DNA of 64,000 nucleotides from JBCFBK01 sp038562555 (GTDB lineage Bacteria; Bacteroidota; Bacteroidia; Bacteroidales; Prolixibacteraceae). The DNA is taken from the NCBI GenBank assembly GCA_038562555.1, contig JBCFBK010000006.1, positions 103,211 to 167,210 on the forward strand, read 5' to 3'. Positions within the stretch are counted from its first letter, which is position 1; every line of letters begins with the position of its first letter. Under the pieces are notes generated by a model. The model worked only from the letters and a program-made list of their open reading frames with translations, was not told where the DNA came from and ran no database searches. Shown in pieces: positions 9,195 to 18,048 of this stretch. Both the position numbers and the translations under genes were made by a program.

Positions 9195-10046
9195 ATGCTT
9201 ATGAAGCGAGAATATCATCCGATCGGCGTGTTCGATTCCGGATATGGCGGACTCACAGTTCTTCGGGAAATCATCAAATATCTGCCTGACCGCGATTTTG
9301 TTTATCTGGGCGATAATGCCCGCACCCCCTATGGCACACGTTCGTTCGATGTGGTTTATGCTTACACCCTCGAAGCCGTGAAAAAACTCTTCGACATGGG
9401 GTGTCATCTGGTGATTTTGGCTTGTAACACAGCTTCGGCAAAAGCATTACGAAATATTCAGCAAATCGATCTGCCGGTTCTTGCGCCGGAAAAGCGCGTG
9501 TTAGGTGTTATCCGGCCCAGCGTTGAATTTGCTTCGGAAGTGACCAGGAACGGGCATGTTGGAATCCTGGCAACTACCGGCACGGTTGCATCGCAGTCTT
9601 ACCCGATTGAGCTTGAGAAATGGTCGGAAGGAAAAGTAAAGCTGACTACACAACAGGCTTGCCCTATGTGGGTTCCGATAGTCGAAAACAATGAAATCGG
9701 GACTCCCGGGGCTGATTATTTTGTTCAGGCCGATATGAACCGTTTGTTTCAGAAAGACCCGGAGATTGACACCCTGATACTCGGCTGTACGCATTATCCG
9801 CTGCTTATTGACAGCATCCGGCGATATTTGCCGGAACAACAGGTCCGGGTCATCGAACAGGGTCGCATAGTTGCTGAAAAACTGGTGGATTACCTGTTCA
9901 GACATCCTGAAATGGACCGGAACTGTTCAAAGGGCAGCACGGTGAAGTACTATACAACAGAACAGGCCGGACTGTTTGAAGGCAATGCCTGCCGGTTTAT
10001 GGGACAAATTGTAAAGGTGGAGCGGATAGACTTGAATAGTAAGTAG
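9195..10046 (+). CDS. murI: glutamate racemase
   Basis: Interconverts L- and D-glutamate to supply D-Glu for peptidoglycan. It has 283 residues. The motif GVFDSGYGGLTVLREI (about 11-26) contains the conserved Asp-Ser. The two catalytic cysteines lie in ILACNTASA and ILGCTHYPLL. Two in-frame ATGs (9195 and 9201) are both possible starts. The gene ends within a GTCGTAA heptad region. Confidence 0.96.
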   Translation: MLMKREYHPIGVFDSGYGGLTVLREIIKYLPDRDFVYLGDNARTPYGTRSFDVVYAYTLEAVKKLFDMGCHLVILACNTASAKALRNIQQIDLPVLAPEKRVLGVIRPSVEFASEVTRNGHVGILATTGTVASQSYPIELEKWSEGKVKLTTQQACPMWVPIVENNEIGTPGADYFVQADMNRLFQKDPEIDTLILGCTHYPLLIDSIRRYLPEQQVRVIEQGRIVAEKLVDYLFRHPEMDRNCSKGSTVKYYTTEQAGLFEGNACRFMGQIVKVERIDLNSK

Positions 10047-10084
10047 GGAGAAATTAGTCGTAAGTCGTAAGTAACAAGACCGAA
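10036..10084. repeat. GTCGTAA heptad repeat, copy 2
   Basis: Seven 7-base units in register beginning at the murI stop: ATAGTAA, GTAGGGA, GAAATTA, GTCGTAA, GTCGTAA, GTAACAA, GACCGAA. It occupies the gap between convergent murI and the nucleotidyltransferase. Confidence 0.7.
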
Positions 10085-10113
10085 ACAGCTGCAGCCTGTA
10101 ACCCCGCAATCTC

Positions 10114-10156
10114 TTCCGGTCTCCGGTTTCCGTTTTTCGGGTCTCCGCTTATCTCC
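10114..10156. repeat. CCGnnnn heptad repeat before the nucleotidyltransferase stop
   Basis: Units CCGGTCT, CCGGTTT, CCGTTTT, TCGGGTC and TCCGCTT follow each other every 7 bases. The array runs into the 3' end of the minus-strand nucleotidyltransferase gene. It has a different core from GTCGTAA but the same period. Confidence 0.5.
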
Positions 10157-11048
10157 AAAGGTTTTCCGGGTAAACACCCTGCTTGACCAACTGGCTGATT
10201 TGGTCGGTCACAAACGCCTTATCGTCGGGATAGGTGACGCCGAACCAGGGAGAATCGGCATGCAAAACTTTAGTTTTAACGATGCCTGAACTGATCAGTT
10301 CAAAGACTACACTTGGGATATAAAACTCGGACTTTGGAGTGTCAATTTTTTCATCCAGAAACGCCTTAAACTGGTTTTCCAGGTGTTTGAACAGCGAAGG
10401 ATGGAATCCCCAGAAATTTAATGAAACGGGTGAGTTCTTGTCCAGTTCGACGCTCACTCCGTGCTCGTTATTCACGATGGTATCGCCTTCGCGCCCTATT
10501 TTCAACAGTTCCGTTATTTCAATCAGGTTATTTTCCTGGTCAGTCCTGCAAACGCCGCGTGAAACAGTACCGAAATCAGAAAGCGTATTTTTTAACAGGT
10601 ATCCGACCATGGAATAGGTGGAAGGGGAGATCCCGCTGCGGAAAAAATCAGCCATTTCCATAAAAGCAGCTGCGCCGTAAAAGTCATCTGCGTTGATAGC
10701 GGCAAAAGGTTCATGAATGACATCGCGCGCCATCAGAATGGCGTGGCCGGTTCCCCAGGGCTTTGTCCGTTCAGGAGGCAATTGATAATCAGGAGGAAGA
10801 TTGTCCAGCTCCTGGTATACGTAGCAGACTTCAATCTTATCCTTCAGTTTGGATTCGAAACGCGCCTTGAACTCATCTGCAAAACTATGCCGGATAACGA
10901 AAACGACTTTCCCGAAGCCAGCCCTGATGGCATCAAAAATCGAATATTCCAGGATGGTTTCGCCGCTGGGCCCAATGGGTTCTATTTGTTTTAATCCGCC
11001 GAAACGGCTTCCCATTCCGGCTGCCAGGATCAATAGTGTTGGTTTCAT
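10149..11048 (-). CDS. sugar nucleotidyltransferase family protein
   Basis: NTP-transferase fold (GT-A) protein of 299 residues that would activate a sugar phosphate to an NDP-sugar. The N-terminal LILAAGMGSRFGGLKQ signature (6-21) with the Gly-rich nucleotide loop and Lys is clear. AINADDFYG at about residue 118 supplies the metal-binding Asp. The exact sugar cannot be told. It converges on murI and lies 88 bp downstream of the gamma-CA-like gene on the same strand, with a heptad repeat between them. Confidence 0.82.
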   Translation of the reverse strand: MKPTLLILAAGMGSRFGGLKQIEPIGPSGETILEYSIFDAIRAGFGKVVFVIRHSFADEFKARFESKLKDKIEVCYVYQELDNLPPDYQLPPERTKPWGTGHAILMARDVIHEPFAAINADDFYGAAAFMEMADFFRSGISPSTYSMVGYLLKNTLSDFGTVSRGVCRTDQENNLIEITELLKIGREGDTIVNNEHGVSVELDKNSPVSLNFWGFHPSLFKHLENQFKAFLDEKIDTPKSEFYIPSVVFELISSGIVKTKVLHADSPWFGVTYPDDKAFVTDQISQLVKQGVYPENLWR

Positions 11049-11082
11049 AAATGAAATATTAAATAGTTAAATGGGTAACCCA

Positions 11083-11117
11083 GTCGTAAGTAATTAGTCG
11101 TAAGTCGTAAGACCAGC
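11083..11117. repeat. GTCGTAA heptad repeat, copy 3
   Basis: Units GTCGTAA, GTAATTA, GTCGTAA, GTCGTAA and GACCAGC in 7-base register, in the gap between the nucleotidyltransferase and the gamma-CA-like gene. Confidence 0.75.
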
Positions 11118-11136
11118 TGCAAACATGTCTTGTGTC

Positions 11137-11649
11137 TTATTTATACCAGCTTGCGTACAGGCTGTAAGCGTCGGCGATCCGGTGAAGCTCACCATCCATC
11201 AGTTCTTTGCTGATCGACTTGATTTTTTTTGCCGGGATACCGGCATAAACGCTGTTTCCTTCAACCTTTGTTCCCTTTGTAACCACCGAACCTGCGGCGA
11301 TAATGGTGTCGCTTTCAATTTCCACGTTATCCAGAATGACCGCATTCATGCCGATCATCACATTGTCGTGAATGGTACATCCGTGGATAATGGCGCCATG
11401 AGCGATGATGACATTATTGCCGATGTTGGTGGGCGATTTTTTATAGGTGCCATGTACAATTGCCCCGTCCTGAACATTGGTGTTATTGCCGATTTTAATG
11501 TAATGAACATCTCCGCGGAGAACTGTATTAAACCAGACGCTGCAATTATCTCCCAGTTCAACGTCACCAATAAGTGTGGCATTGTCTGCCAGAAAACAGT
11601 TTGTGCCAATTTTCGGTGTCTTTCCCAGTAATGTTTTTATTAAAGCCAT
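11137..11649 (-). CDS. gamma-carbonic-anhydrase family protein (YrdA/PaaY-like)
   Basis: Left-handed beta-helix protein of 170 residues built from hexapeptide repeats (I-G-N-N-V-I type) over residues 20-140. The zinc-binding histidine pattern is present: one His in GAIVHG, then AHGAIIHGC with the H-x4-H spacing. Family members form trimers. Many YrdA-type proteins lack measurable anhydrase activity, so the activity is uncertain. The ATG at 11649 (MALIKTLL) gives the standard N-terminus. Confidence 0.88.
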   Translation of the reverse strand: MALIKTLLGKTPKIGTNCFLADNATLIGDVELGDNCSVWFNTVLRGDVHYIKIGNNTNVQDGAIVHGTYKKSPTNIGNNVIIAHGAIIHGCTIHDNVMIGMNAVILDNVEIESDTIIAAGSVVTKGTKVEGNSVYAGIPAKKIKSISKELMDGELHRIADAYSLYASWYK

Positions 11650-11864
11650 GTCTGCTTTTTTGTGTTCCGACAAAGATAACAAAACCCCTTTAAACGAACC
11701 ACGAACGGTAAATTTTTCTATACCAGGAAAGGGCTGAATTTACCGGGGTTTTTCATGGAGAATATCTGCGAAAGCTCATAAGATGCTATAAAAATAAGTC
11801 GTATTTTAGCATGCTTTCATACCGGTAACAGCTTATTTAAAATGTTTCCGGATTTTTAAATTGT

Positions 11865-11872
11865 TATTTTTG
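11865..11872 (+). promoter_or_regulatory. possible -7 box for korAB
   Basis: The 345-bp gap 11650-11994 between divergent genes holds no reading frame of note. TATTTTTG fits TAnnTTTG and is followed by about 120 bp of leader to korA. A TTTC lies 16 bp upstream rather than TTTG at 19, so the match is partial. Confidence 0.3.
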
Positions 11873-11994
11873 CGCTGATTTTACCTTGTGTTTATCATCA
11901 AAAGGACGGTTTTTTTGAAAATTTATAGCTTTTTAAGCCGGAAGGGAAACACGCAGGTTTAAACCAGATTAATAAACCATTAGAATATGTACAC

Positions 11995-13833
11995 ATGCAC
12001 GACGCTAAAGTAATTGAACTTGAAGAGGTAACGATTCGGTTTTCGGGAGATTCGGGCGACGGGATGCAATTAACAGGGACCTTGTTCTCGGACGCTTCTG
12101 CGCTTTTTGGAAACGACATTTCAACCTTCCCTGATTATCCATCCGAAATCCGGGCGCCGCAAGGGACTGTTGGAGGAGTTTCGGGCTTTCAGGTACAACT
12201 GGGGAAAAAACATATCAATACGCCAGGCGACTATGCCCATGTACTGGTGGCCATGAATCCTGCCGCTGTGAAGGCGAATGCCCGGTTTATGAACCCGGGA
12301 GGCACGATTATCTTTGACGTGGACTCTTTTCATGAGAAGAATCTGGAAAAAGCAGGCTTCAAAACAGCCGACCCCTTTGCGGAATGTAAGCTTGAAGATT
12401 ATATCAAAATTCCTGTACCTGTTACCAGTCTGACGAGGGAATGCCTCAAAGATTTCGGACTTGATAACAAATCGGTACTCAGGAGCAAAAATATGTTTAC
12501 ATTAGGCCTTGTATGCTGGATGTTTAACAGGCCACTTGATTACATTGAGAGATATATCAGGCGGAAGTTTGCAAAAATACAGCTTGTTGTTGATTCAAAC
12601 CTCGCGGTACTGCATGCCGGCTACAATTATGGCATGAACATGCAGCACATGACACCGCAGTACATCGTTCATCCTGCAGCCATCGAAAAGGGTCTCTACC
12701 GCAATATCAACGGTAATCAGGCTACCGCCTATGGCTTCCTGGCTGCTGCCGAAAAGGCAGGCCTGGAATTGTTTCTGGGATCGTATCCCATTACACCTGC
12801 CACCGATGTACTGATCACCCTGGCACAGCGCCGGGATCTTGGCGTAAAGACATTTCAGGCGGAAGACGAAATTGCCGGTATCTGCTCCGCGATTGGGGCT
12901 GCTTTTGCCGGTGATCTGGCCATAACTTCGACTTCAGGCCCCGGTTTTGCGCTAAAATCGGAGGCCCTGGGCTTATCGGTTATGGCCGAGCTGCCGCTGG
13001 TTGTTGTGAATGTTCAGCGCGGAGGGCCTTCGACAGGATTACCTACTAAGACAGAGCAATCCGATTTGCTTCAGACTCTTTATGGCCGAAACGGGGAGAG
13101 TCCTTTGGTTGTACTGGCGGCCAGCACACCGTCGGACTGCTTCTATTATGCTTACCTGGCATCTAAAATTGCACTGGAACGCATGGTCCCGGTCGTCCTG
13201 CTCACCGATGGCTTTTTGGGTAACGGGAGTGAACCCTGGCGTGTACCTGCGATGGATGAATTACCTGAAATCAGCCCGAGACTGGCGGTCGACCCGGAGA
13301 AATTCAAAGCCTATGCCCGTGATCCGGAGACTTATGCCCGGGAATGGGCTATTCCCGGGAGGAATGGCTTCCAGCATCTGATCGGCGGACTTGAAAAAAA
13401 TGTATCAGGTTCTGTTAGTCACGACCCGGCTATTCACGCACAAAATACAACTTACAGGGCGGAAAAGGTGGAGCGGGTGGTTGACATGCTGCCTGAACTC
13501 GAAGTATGCGGTGATGAACACGGAGATTTGCTGGTAGTAAGCTGGGGAGGAACATACGGACACACCTTGAGTGCGGTCAGGGATATGCATGAAGCCGGAA
13601 AGCGGATTGGCCTGGCGCATTTCAATTTCATAAAACCGCTGCCTAAAAATACGAAAGAAGTATTCGGCAGCTTTAGGAAAATAGTGATATGCGAACTTAA
13701 TATGGGACAATTTGCCGCTTACCTGCGCGATAAGGTTCCCGGATTTCATTATCATCAGGTGAATAAGGTGAGCGGACTTCCGTTTACGGTGTTGGAACTG
13801 AAAGAGAATTTTGAAAAATTGCTGGAGGAATAG
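11995..13833 (+). CDS. korA: 2-oxoacid:acceptor oxidoreductase subunit alpha (KorA type, fused gamma-alpha)
   Basis: Ferredoxin-dependent oxidative decarboxylation of a 2-oxoacid, probably 2-oxoglutarate, to acyl-CoA. It has 612 residues. The N-terminal gamma-like domain (about 10-185) begins IRFSGDSGDGMQLTG. The alpha domain follows, with the family signature GSYPITPATD near residue 263 and the glycine-rich STSGPGFALKSEA. The gamma-alpha fusion is typical of KorA. The beta subunit starts 3 bp after the stop. 2-Oxoglutarate is assigned from subunit architecture and is not proven. Confidence 0.92.
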   Translation: MHDAKVIELEEVTIRFSGDSGDGMQLTGTLFSDASALFGNDISTFPDYPSEIRAPQGTVGGVSGFQVQLGKKHINTPGDYAHVLVAMNPAAVKANARFMNPGGTIIFDVDSFHEKNLEKAGFKTADPFAECKLEDYIKIPVPVTSLTRECLKDFGLDNKSVLRSKNMFTLGLVCWMFNRPLDYIERYIRRKFAKIQLVVDSNLAVLHAGYNYGMNMQHMTPQYIVHPAAIEKGLYRNINGNQATAYGFLAAAEKAGLELFLGSYPITPATDVLITLAQRRDLGVKTFQAEDEIAGICSAIGAAFAGDLAITSTSGPGFALKSEALGLSVMAELPLVVVNVQRGGPSTGLPTKTEQSDLLQTLYGRNGESPLVVLAASTPSDCFYYAYLASKIALERMVPVVLLTDGFLGNGSEPWRVPAMDELPEISPRLAVDPEKFKAYARDPETYAREWAIPGRNGFQHLIGGLEKNVSGSVSHDPAIHAQNTTYRAEKVERVVDMLPELEVCGDEHGDLLVVSWGGTYGHTLSAVRDMHEAGKRIGLAHFNFIKPLPKNTKEVFGSFRKIVICELNMGQFAAYLRDKVPGFHYHQVNKVSGLPFTVLELKENFEKLLEE

Positions 13834-13836
13834 ATC

Positions 13837-14910
13837 ATGTCAGAATACAATTATACTGCAAAAGACTTCAAAAGCGAAAATGAAGTACGCTGGTGTCCGG
13901 GTTGCGGGGATTATGCGATTATGAATGCCGTGCAACGGGTTATGGCGGAAATGGAAATACCGCACGAAAAGTTCGCCGTCATCTCCGGTATTGGATGCTC
14001 CTCCCGCTTTCCATATTACATGAGTACCTTTGGCTTTCATTCGATTCACGGACGCGCCACGGCCATCGCTTCGGGCGTTAAAGTCGCCAACCCAGATCTG
14101 AACGTTTGGGTGATTACCGGCGACGGCGATTCACTGGCAATCGGAGGTAATCACTTTATCCACCTGGTCAGGCGAAATATCGATCTTAACGTGATCCTTT
14201 TCAATAATAAGATTTACGGACTGACCAAGGGGCAATATTCTCCTACATCCGACAGAGGAGTGATCACCAAAACTTCACCGTTTGGGACAATTGAAGACCC
14301 GTTTGTACCCGGTCTCCTTGTCCTTGGCGCACGGGGGACGTTCTTTGCCCGCTCAGTCGACAATAATGTGAAACATACTCAGGAAGTATTGGGGCTGGCT
14401 GCGCGTCATAAGGGAACATCGGTCGTCGAGGTCCTTCAGAACTGTGTTATATTCAATGACGGCATTCACGAAGAGATCACCAATCCGAAATATCGTGCCG
14501 AACGTCAATTATTCCTCATGCACGGAAAACCGATGGTTTTTGGGAATGACAACGAAAAAGGCCTTGTTTTTGAAAACGGAAGCCTGAAAGTGGTCACCAT
14601 AGGCGAAAGCGGATACCGGACGGAAGATATTCTGGTACACAATTCCAAAAATCCGGATCCGATGCTTCATATGGCCCTGATCAACATGTGCCTGCCCGAT
14701 TTTCCTGTCGCAATGGGTGTGATACGTGATGTTGACGCCCCTGTTTATGATGAGGAAATGACGCGGCAAATAGCAAAAGCTAAGGCGTCACGGCAGTATT
14801 CGGACGTTGAAAGCCTGTTGCGGTCGGGAAATACCTGGGAGGTCAACGAACCGACCAGCAAGGAGGCCGTTCCTTTTTTCGCCAAAAAGTGCAGGATTAG
14901 CGAATACTAA
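13837..14910 (+). CDS. korB: 2-oxoacid:ferredoxin oxidoreductase subunit beta (KorB type)
   Basis: Thiamine-diphosphate-binding beta subunit of 357 residues. RWCPGCGDYAIMN (about 18-30) carries the CPGCG motif. ITGDGDSLAIGGNHF followed by FNNKIYGLTKGQYSP is the ThDP/Mg2+ motif (GDGD...NN). It is translated immediately after korA, and an intrinsic terminator at 14933 closes the operon. Confidence 0.94.
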   Translation: MSEYNYTAKDFKSENEVRWCPGCGDYAIMNAVQRVMAEMEIPHEKFAVISGIGCSSRFPYYMSTFGFHSIHGRATAIASGVKVANPDLNVWVITGDGDSLAIGGNHFIHLVRRNIDLNVILFNNKIYGLTKGQYSPTSDRGVITKTSPFGTIEDPFVPGLLVLGARGTFFARSVDNNVKHTQEVLGLAARHKGTSVVEVLQNCVIFNDGIHEEITNPKYRAERQLFLMHGKPMVFGNDNEKGLVFENGSLKVVTIGESGYRTEDILVHNSKNPDPMLHMALINMCLPDFPVAMGVIRDVDAPVYDEEMTRQIAKAKASRQYSDVESLLRSGNTWEVNEPTSKEAVPFFAKKCRISEY

Positions 14911-14932
14911 AACGAACAGCAGACAATTTTTC

Positions 14933-14960
14933 AAGGAAGCTTCGGCTTCCTTTTTGTTTT
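14933..14960 (+). terminator. intrinsic terminator after korAB
   Basis: Perfect 8-bp stem AAGGAAGC/GCTTCCTT with a TTCG tetraloop followed by TTTGTTTT. Textbook rho-independent terminator, 22 bp after korB. Confidence 0.92.
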
Positions 14961-15001
14961 AGGTGCCGGATTTTCCTAATTTAACGGAAAATTGGACGAT
15001 C

Positions 15002-17992
15002 ATGGACAACCTGGAAAAGATCACACTTTCATCGATCTACAAATATAAAAAAGGCGACCGCGACATCTTTGAAGAGCTTATGCCGACCAAAGTCAAAGAG
15101 GTCATGCTGGTTGCCACACTTTACGACAGTTACTCGATTGTGCGTGAAGGCCAGTTTTCTGATCAGATTTTTGGTGAGTTTTTGCAACTCAATCTGTATA
15201 CCTACCCGCGGTTTACCAGTGTGAATTCTGAAACGGATGCGCTGAAAATGATGAAGATGCGCGCCTTCGATCTGGTCATCATTATGGTCGGTGTCGACAA
15301 AAAGAACCCGGTTAAGATGGCCGATTCTTTCCATCAGCAGGACAACCGGGTTCCGATCCTCCTGCTGGTGAATAATAACGGCGACCTGAAGTATTTTCAG
15401 GAAGAGTCGCATTTGTTTTCGGCGATCGACCGGGTGTTTGTGTGGAATGGCGAGTCCAGTATTTTTTTGGCCATGGTGAAGTACATCGAGGACAAAAAAA
15501 ATATAGAAGCTGACACTGCAAACGGGAATGTGAGGGTAATCCTGCTGGTCGAGGATTCCATTCAGTACTACTCGCGCTATCTGCCCATGCTGTATACCAA
15601 CATCATGACACAGACGCAAAACCTGATACAGGATGAATCGGCCGATGAGTTGCACATGATTGTTAAAATGAGGGCGCGGCCGAAAGTGATCCTGGCGAGT
15701 ACATACGAAGAGGCCCTCAAAATGATCACACGCTATAAGGATTACCTGCTGACGGTTATCTCGGATGTCCGCTTTCACTATCGCGGAGTCGAAGATGAGG
15801 AGGCCGGTTATAAACTGCTGAAGCACGTGAAACAAATTCTGCACTTCCCGATCCCGCTGTTGCTGCAGAGCCATGATGTCAGGAACGCCTCCCGGGCTGT
15901 CGAAATAGACGCGGAGTTTATCAATAAGAACTCGGAAAGCCTTTCGCTTGATATCCATAATTTCATTCACAGACGTTTGGGTTTTGGGAATTTTGTATTT
16001 AAGGATGCAAAAGGCAGTCCGCTTATGGTTGCTCATAACCTGCAGGAATTCCAGGAAATGTTCAGGCATATTCCTGATGAAGCGCTCGTTTACCACGGAA
16101 GGCGCAATTCATTTTCAACCTGGCTGATGGCTCGCGGAGAGATTAACATTGCCAAGGAGTTATTGCCCTACCAGCTCGAAGACTTTAAAAGCGCCGATGA
16201 ATTACGGGCGTTCTGTCTGGATGTGTTTGAAAAGGTCAGGTTAAAGAAACTTCGAGGACAGGTAATCAATTTCGATCCCCTGTTGCTTAAGAACGACCGG
16301 TATGTGGTCAGGATGGGCAAAGGATCGTTGGGCGGAAAGGGGCGCGGCATTGCCTTTATGTGCAATTTCATTGAAAACATCGATTTTACCAAAAACATTC
16401 CGGGCATCAATATCAGGATCCCGGCAACGGCCATTATCGGTTCAACTGAGTTTGACAAGTTTCTGGAACTTAACAACCTTTATGAGAAGATTTACGGCAA
16501 TGCCGATTATGAACATACTAAAATGATTTTTCTGGATTCAGCTTTAAGCGAAGGACTGAAGAAAAGACTGATGAAGTATACGGAAAAGATGACTCGTCCG
16601 CTGGCGGTACGTTCGTCCGGCAAATTTGAAGATTCTTTGCTTCAGCCTTTCTCGGGAGTATACGCCACCTACCTGATTCCAAACAATCACCCGGATGTAT
16701 CAGTCCGGTACAAGCAACTGGAAACTGCAGTGAAGCTGGTTTACGCGAGTATTTTTACTGATTCGGCCGCTGCCTATTTTGATGCTGTGAATTACAAGAT
16801 CGAGGAAGAAAAAATGTCGGTCATTATCCAGGAGGTTGTGGGACATGAGCACAACAAACGGTATTATCCTGCAATCAGCGGAATCGCCCAGTCGTATAAT
16901 TACTATCCGGTGTCGCATATGGTGCCGGAAGACGGATTTGCAGTTGCTGCCATCGGGCTGGGCATGTATGTGGTGGGAGGAGAGAAGGCATTTCGGTTTA
17001 GCCCGAAGTACCCCAAAATAAACGTGGGGACTATTCGCGATCAGGTTCAGGGGTCACAACAGGAGTTTTACGCTGTCGATATGATCCGAAAGGAAGCGGA
17101 TCTGGTGAAAGACGGTGAGGAAGCTGCCATTGTAAAATTAAAGATCAGGGATGCAGTAGCCGACGGTACGATTGACCATTGCGCGTCTGTTTATGATATG
17201 GAAAATGATGATTTGATCCCTGGTTTGACCTCGCCGGGGTTGCCGGTCATCAACTTTGCCAATATCCTGAAATACAACCGGGTTCCCCTGGCCGATACGC
17301 TTCGTTTCCTGCTTCGCCTTTTCCGTGAGGCTATGGGCTCGCCTGTTGAAATGGAATACGCGGTCGACCTGGAGTCCGGTGACGAAGGATACCCCACATT
17401 CTACCTGTTGCAGATTAAACCCCTTATCAGGCATGAAGAGGAAGTGACCATCGATCTGGACTCGGCAGGGAATGGCCAGATACTGCTGTATGCCAGGAAT
17501 GGTATGGGAAATGGAAGGATTCAGGGGGTCAGAGATGTTATTTACATTCCGCCGGAGTTGTTCGATAAAATGAAGACCAGGGAAATCGCTACGGAGATCA
17601 GTCAGTTCAACCGGAAGATGGAGGTGACCGGAAAAGACTATATCCTCATTGGTCCGGGACGCTGGGGATCGCGTGACCCCTATACGGGAGTACCGGTAAA
17701 CTGGGCCCAGATTTCGCGTGCACGGGTCATTATCGAAACCGGTTTGCCTGACTTCCCGCTCGAAGGTTCCATGGGTTCACATTTCTTTCACAATGTCACG
17801 TCCATGAATGTCGGGTATTTCTCGGTTCCCTGGAAAGCAAGGGAAACCGTATTGAACCTGGAGGTTTTAAACAGGCAGAAATTTATTGAAGAATTAAAAT
17901 ACACCCGGCACGTCAGGTTTGATTGGGACCTTGAGATCCTGATGGATGGCAGAAAACAGGAAGCGGTAATCAAAACAGCTGTTAGCCTTTAG
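15002..17992 (+). CDS. PEP/pyruvate-binding (PPDK N-type ATP-grasp) protein with receiver-like N-terminal regions
   Basis: A 996-residue protein often annotated as PEP synthase. Residues about 1-150 and 170-330 look like degenerate response-regulator folds: AFDLVIIMVGVDKK, then VILLVEDSIQYYSRYLP and TVISDVRFHYRG. The PPDK N-terminal ATP-binding domain follows (MGKGSLGGKGRGIAFM near 445, LAVRSSGKFEDS near 535). The C-terminus (GPGRWGSRDPYTGVPV) is a family-specific segment. I see no phosphohistidine swivelling domain or PEP-utilising barrel, so ordinary PEP synthase activity is doubtful. The ATG at 15002 is preferred over an upstream GTG. Confidence 0.8.
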   Translation: MDNLEKITLSSIYKYKKGDRDIFEELMPTKVKEVMLVATLYDSYSIVREGQFSDQIFGEFLQLNLYTYPRFTSVNSETDALKMMKMRAFDLVIIMVGVDKKNPVKMADSFHQQDNRVPILLLVNNNGDLKYFQEESHLFSAIDRVFVWNGESSIFLAMVKYIEDKKNIEADTANGNVRVILLVEDSIQYYSRYLPMLYTNIMTQTQNLIQDESADELHMIVKMRARPKVILASTYEEALKMITRYKDYLLTVISDVRFHYRGVEDEEAGYKLLKHVKQILHFPIPLLLQSHDVRNASRAVEIDAEFINKNSESLSLDIHNFIHRRLGFGNFVFKDAKGSPLMVAHNLQEFQEMFRHIPDEALVYHGRRNSFSTWLMARGEINIAKELLPYQLEDFKSADELRAFCLDVFEKVRLKKLRGQVINFDPLLLKNDRYVVRMGKGSLGGKGRGIAFMCNFIENIDFTKNIPGINIRIPATAIIGSTEFDKFLELNNLYEKIYGNADYEHTKMIFLDSALSEGLKKRLMKYTEKMTRPLAVRSSGKFEDSLLQPFSGVYATYLIPNNHPDVSVRYKQLETAVKLVYASIFTDSAAAYFDAVNYKIEEEKMSVIIQEVVGHEHNKRYYPAISGIAQSYNYYPVSHMVPEDGFAVAAIGLGMYVVGGEKAFRFSPKYPKINVGTIRDQVQGSQQEFYAVDMIRKEADLVKDGEEAAIVKLKIRDAVADGTIDHCASVYDMENDDLIPGLTSPGLPVINFANILKYNRVPLADTLRFLLRLFREAMGSPVEMEYAVDLESGDEGYPTFYLLQIKPLIRHEEEVTIDLDSAGNGQILLYARNGMGNGRIQGVRDVIYIPPELFDKMKTREIATEISQFNRKMEVTGKDYILIGPGRWGSRDPYTGVPVNWAQISRARVIIETGLPDFPLEGSMGSHFFHNVTSMNVGYFSVPWKARETVLNLEVLNRQKFIEELKYTRHVRFDWDLEILMDGRKQEAVIKTAVSL

Positions 17993-18048
17993 CCTTTAGT
18001 ACCGGAGAAACAGGCTAAGAGCTAATAGCTAAAGGCTAACGGCTAATC
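17981..18048. terminator. bidirectional hairpin made of heptad repeats between convergent genes
   Basis: GTTAGCCTTTAGC (17981-17993) is perfectly complementary to GCTAAAGGCTAAC (18028-18040). The right arm consists of five GCTAAnn heptads in register (18014-18048) and the left arm of TTAGCCT heptads. Both stop codons, of the ATP-grasp gene and of aroE, lie inside the arms. The position suits a shared terminator, though there is no long T-tract. Confidence 0.65.

Noticed and set aside
11650..11994. Possible small gene in the gamma-CA/korA gap
   Set aside because: No frame with plausible start and composition. Only a -7-like box is supported.
15029..16096. Long open frame on the minus strand inside the ATP-grasp gene (about 355 codons)
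   Set aside because: It is antisense to a gene with clear conserved motifs and shows no protein features of its own.
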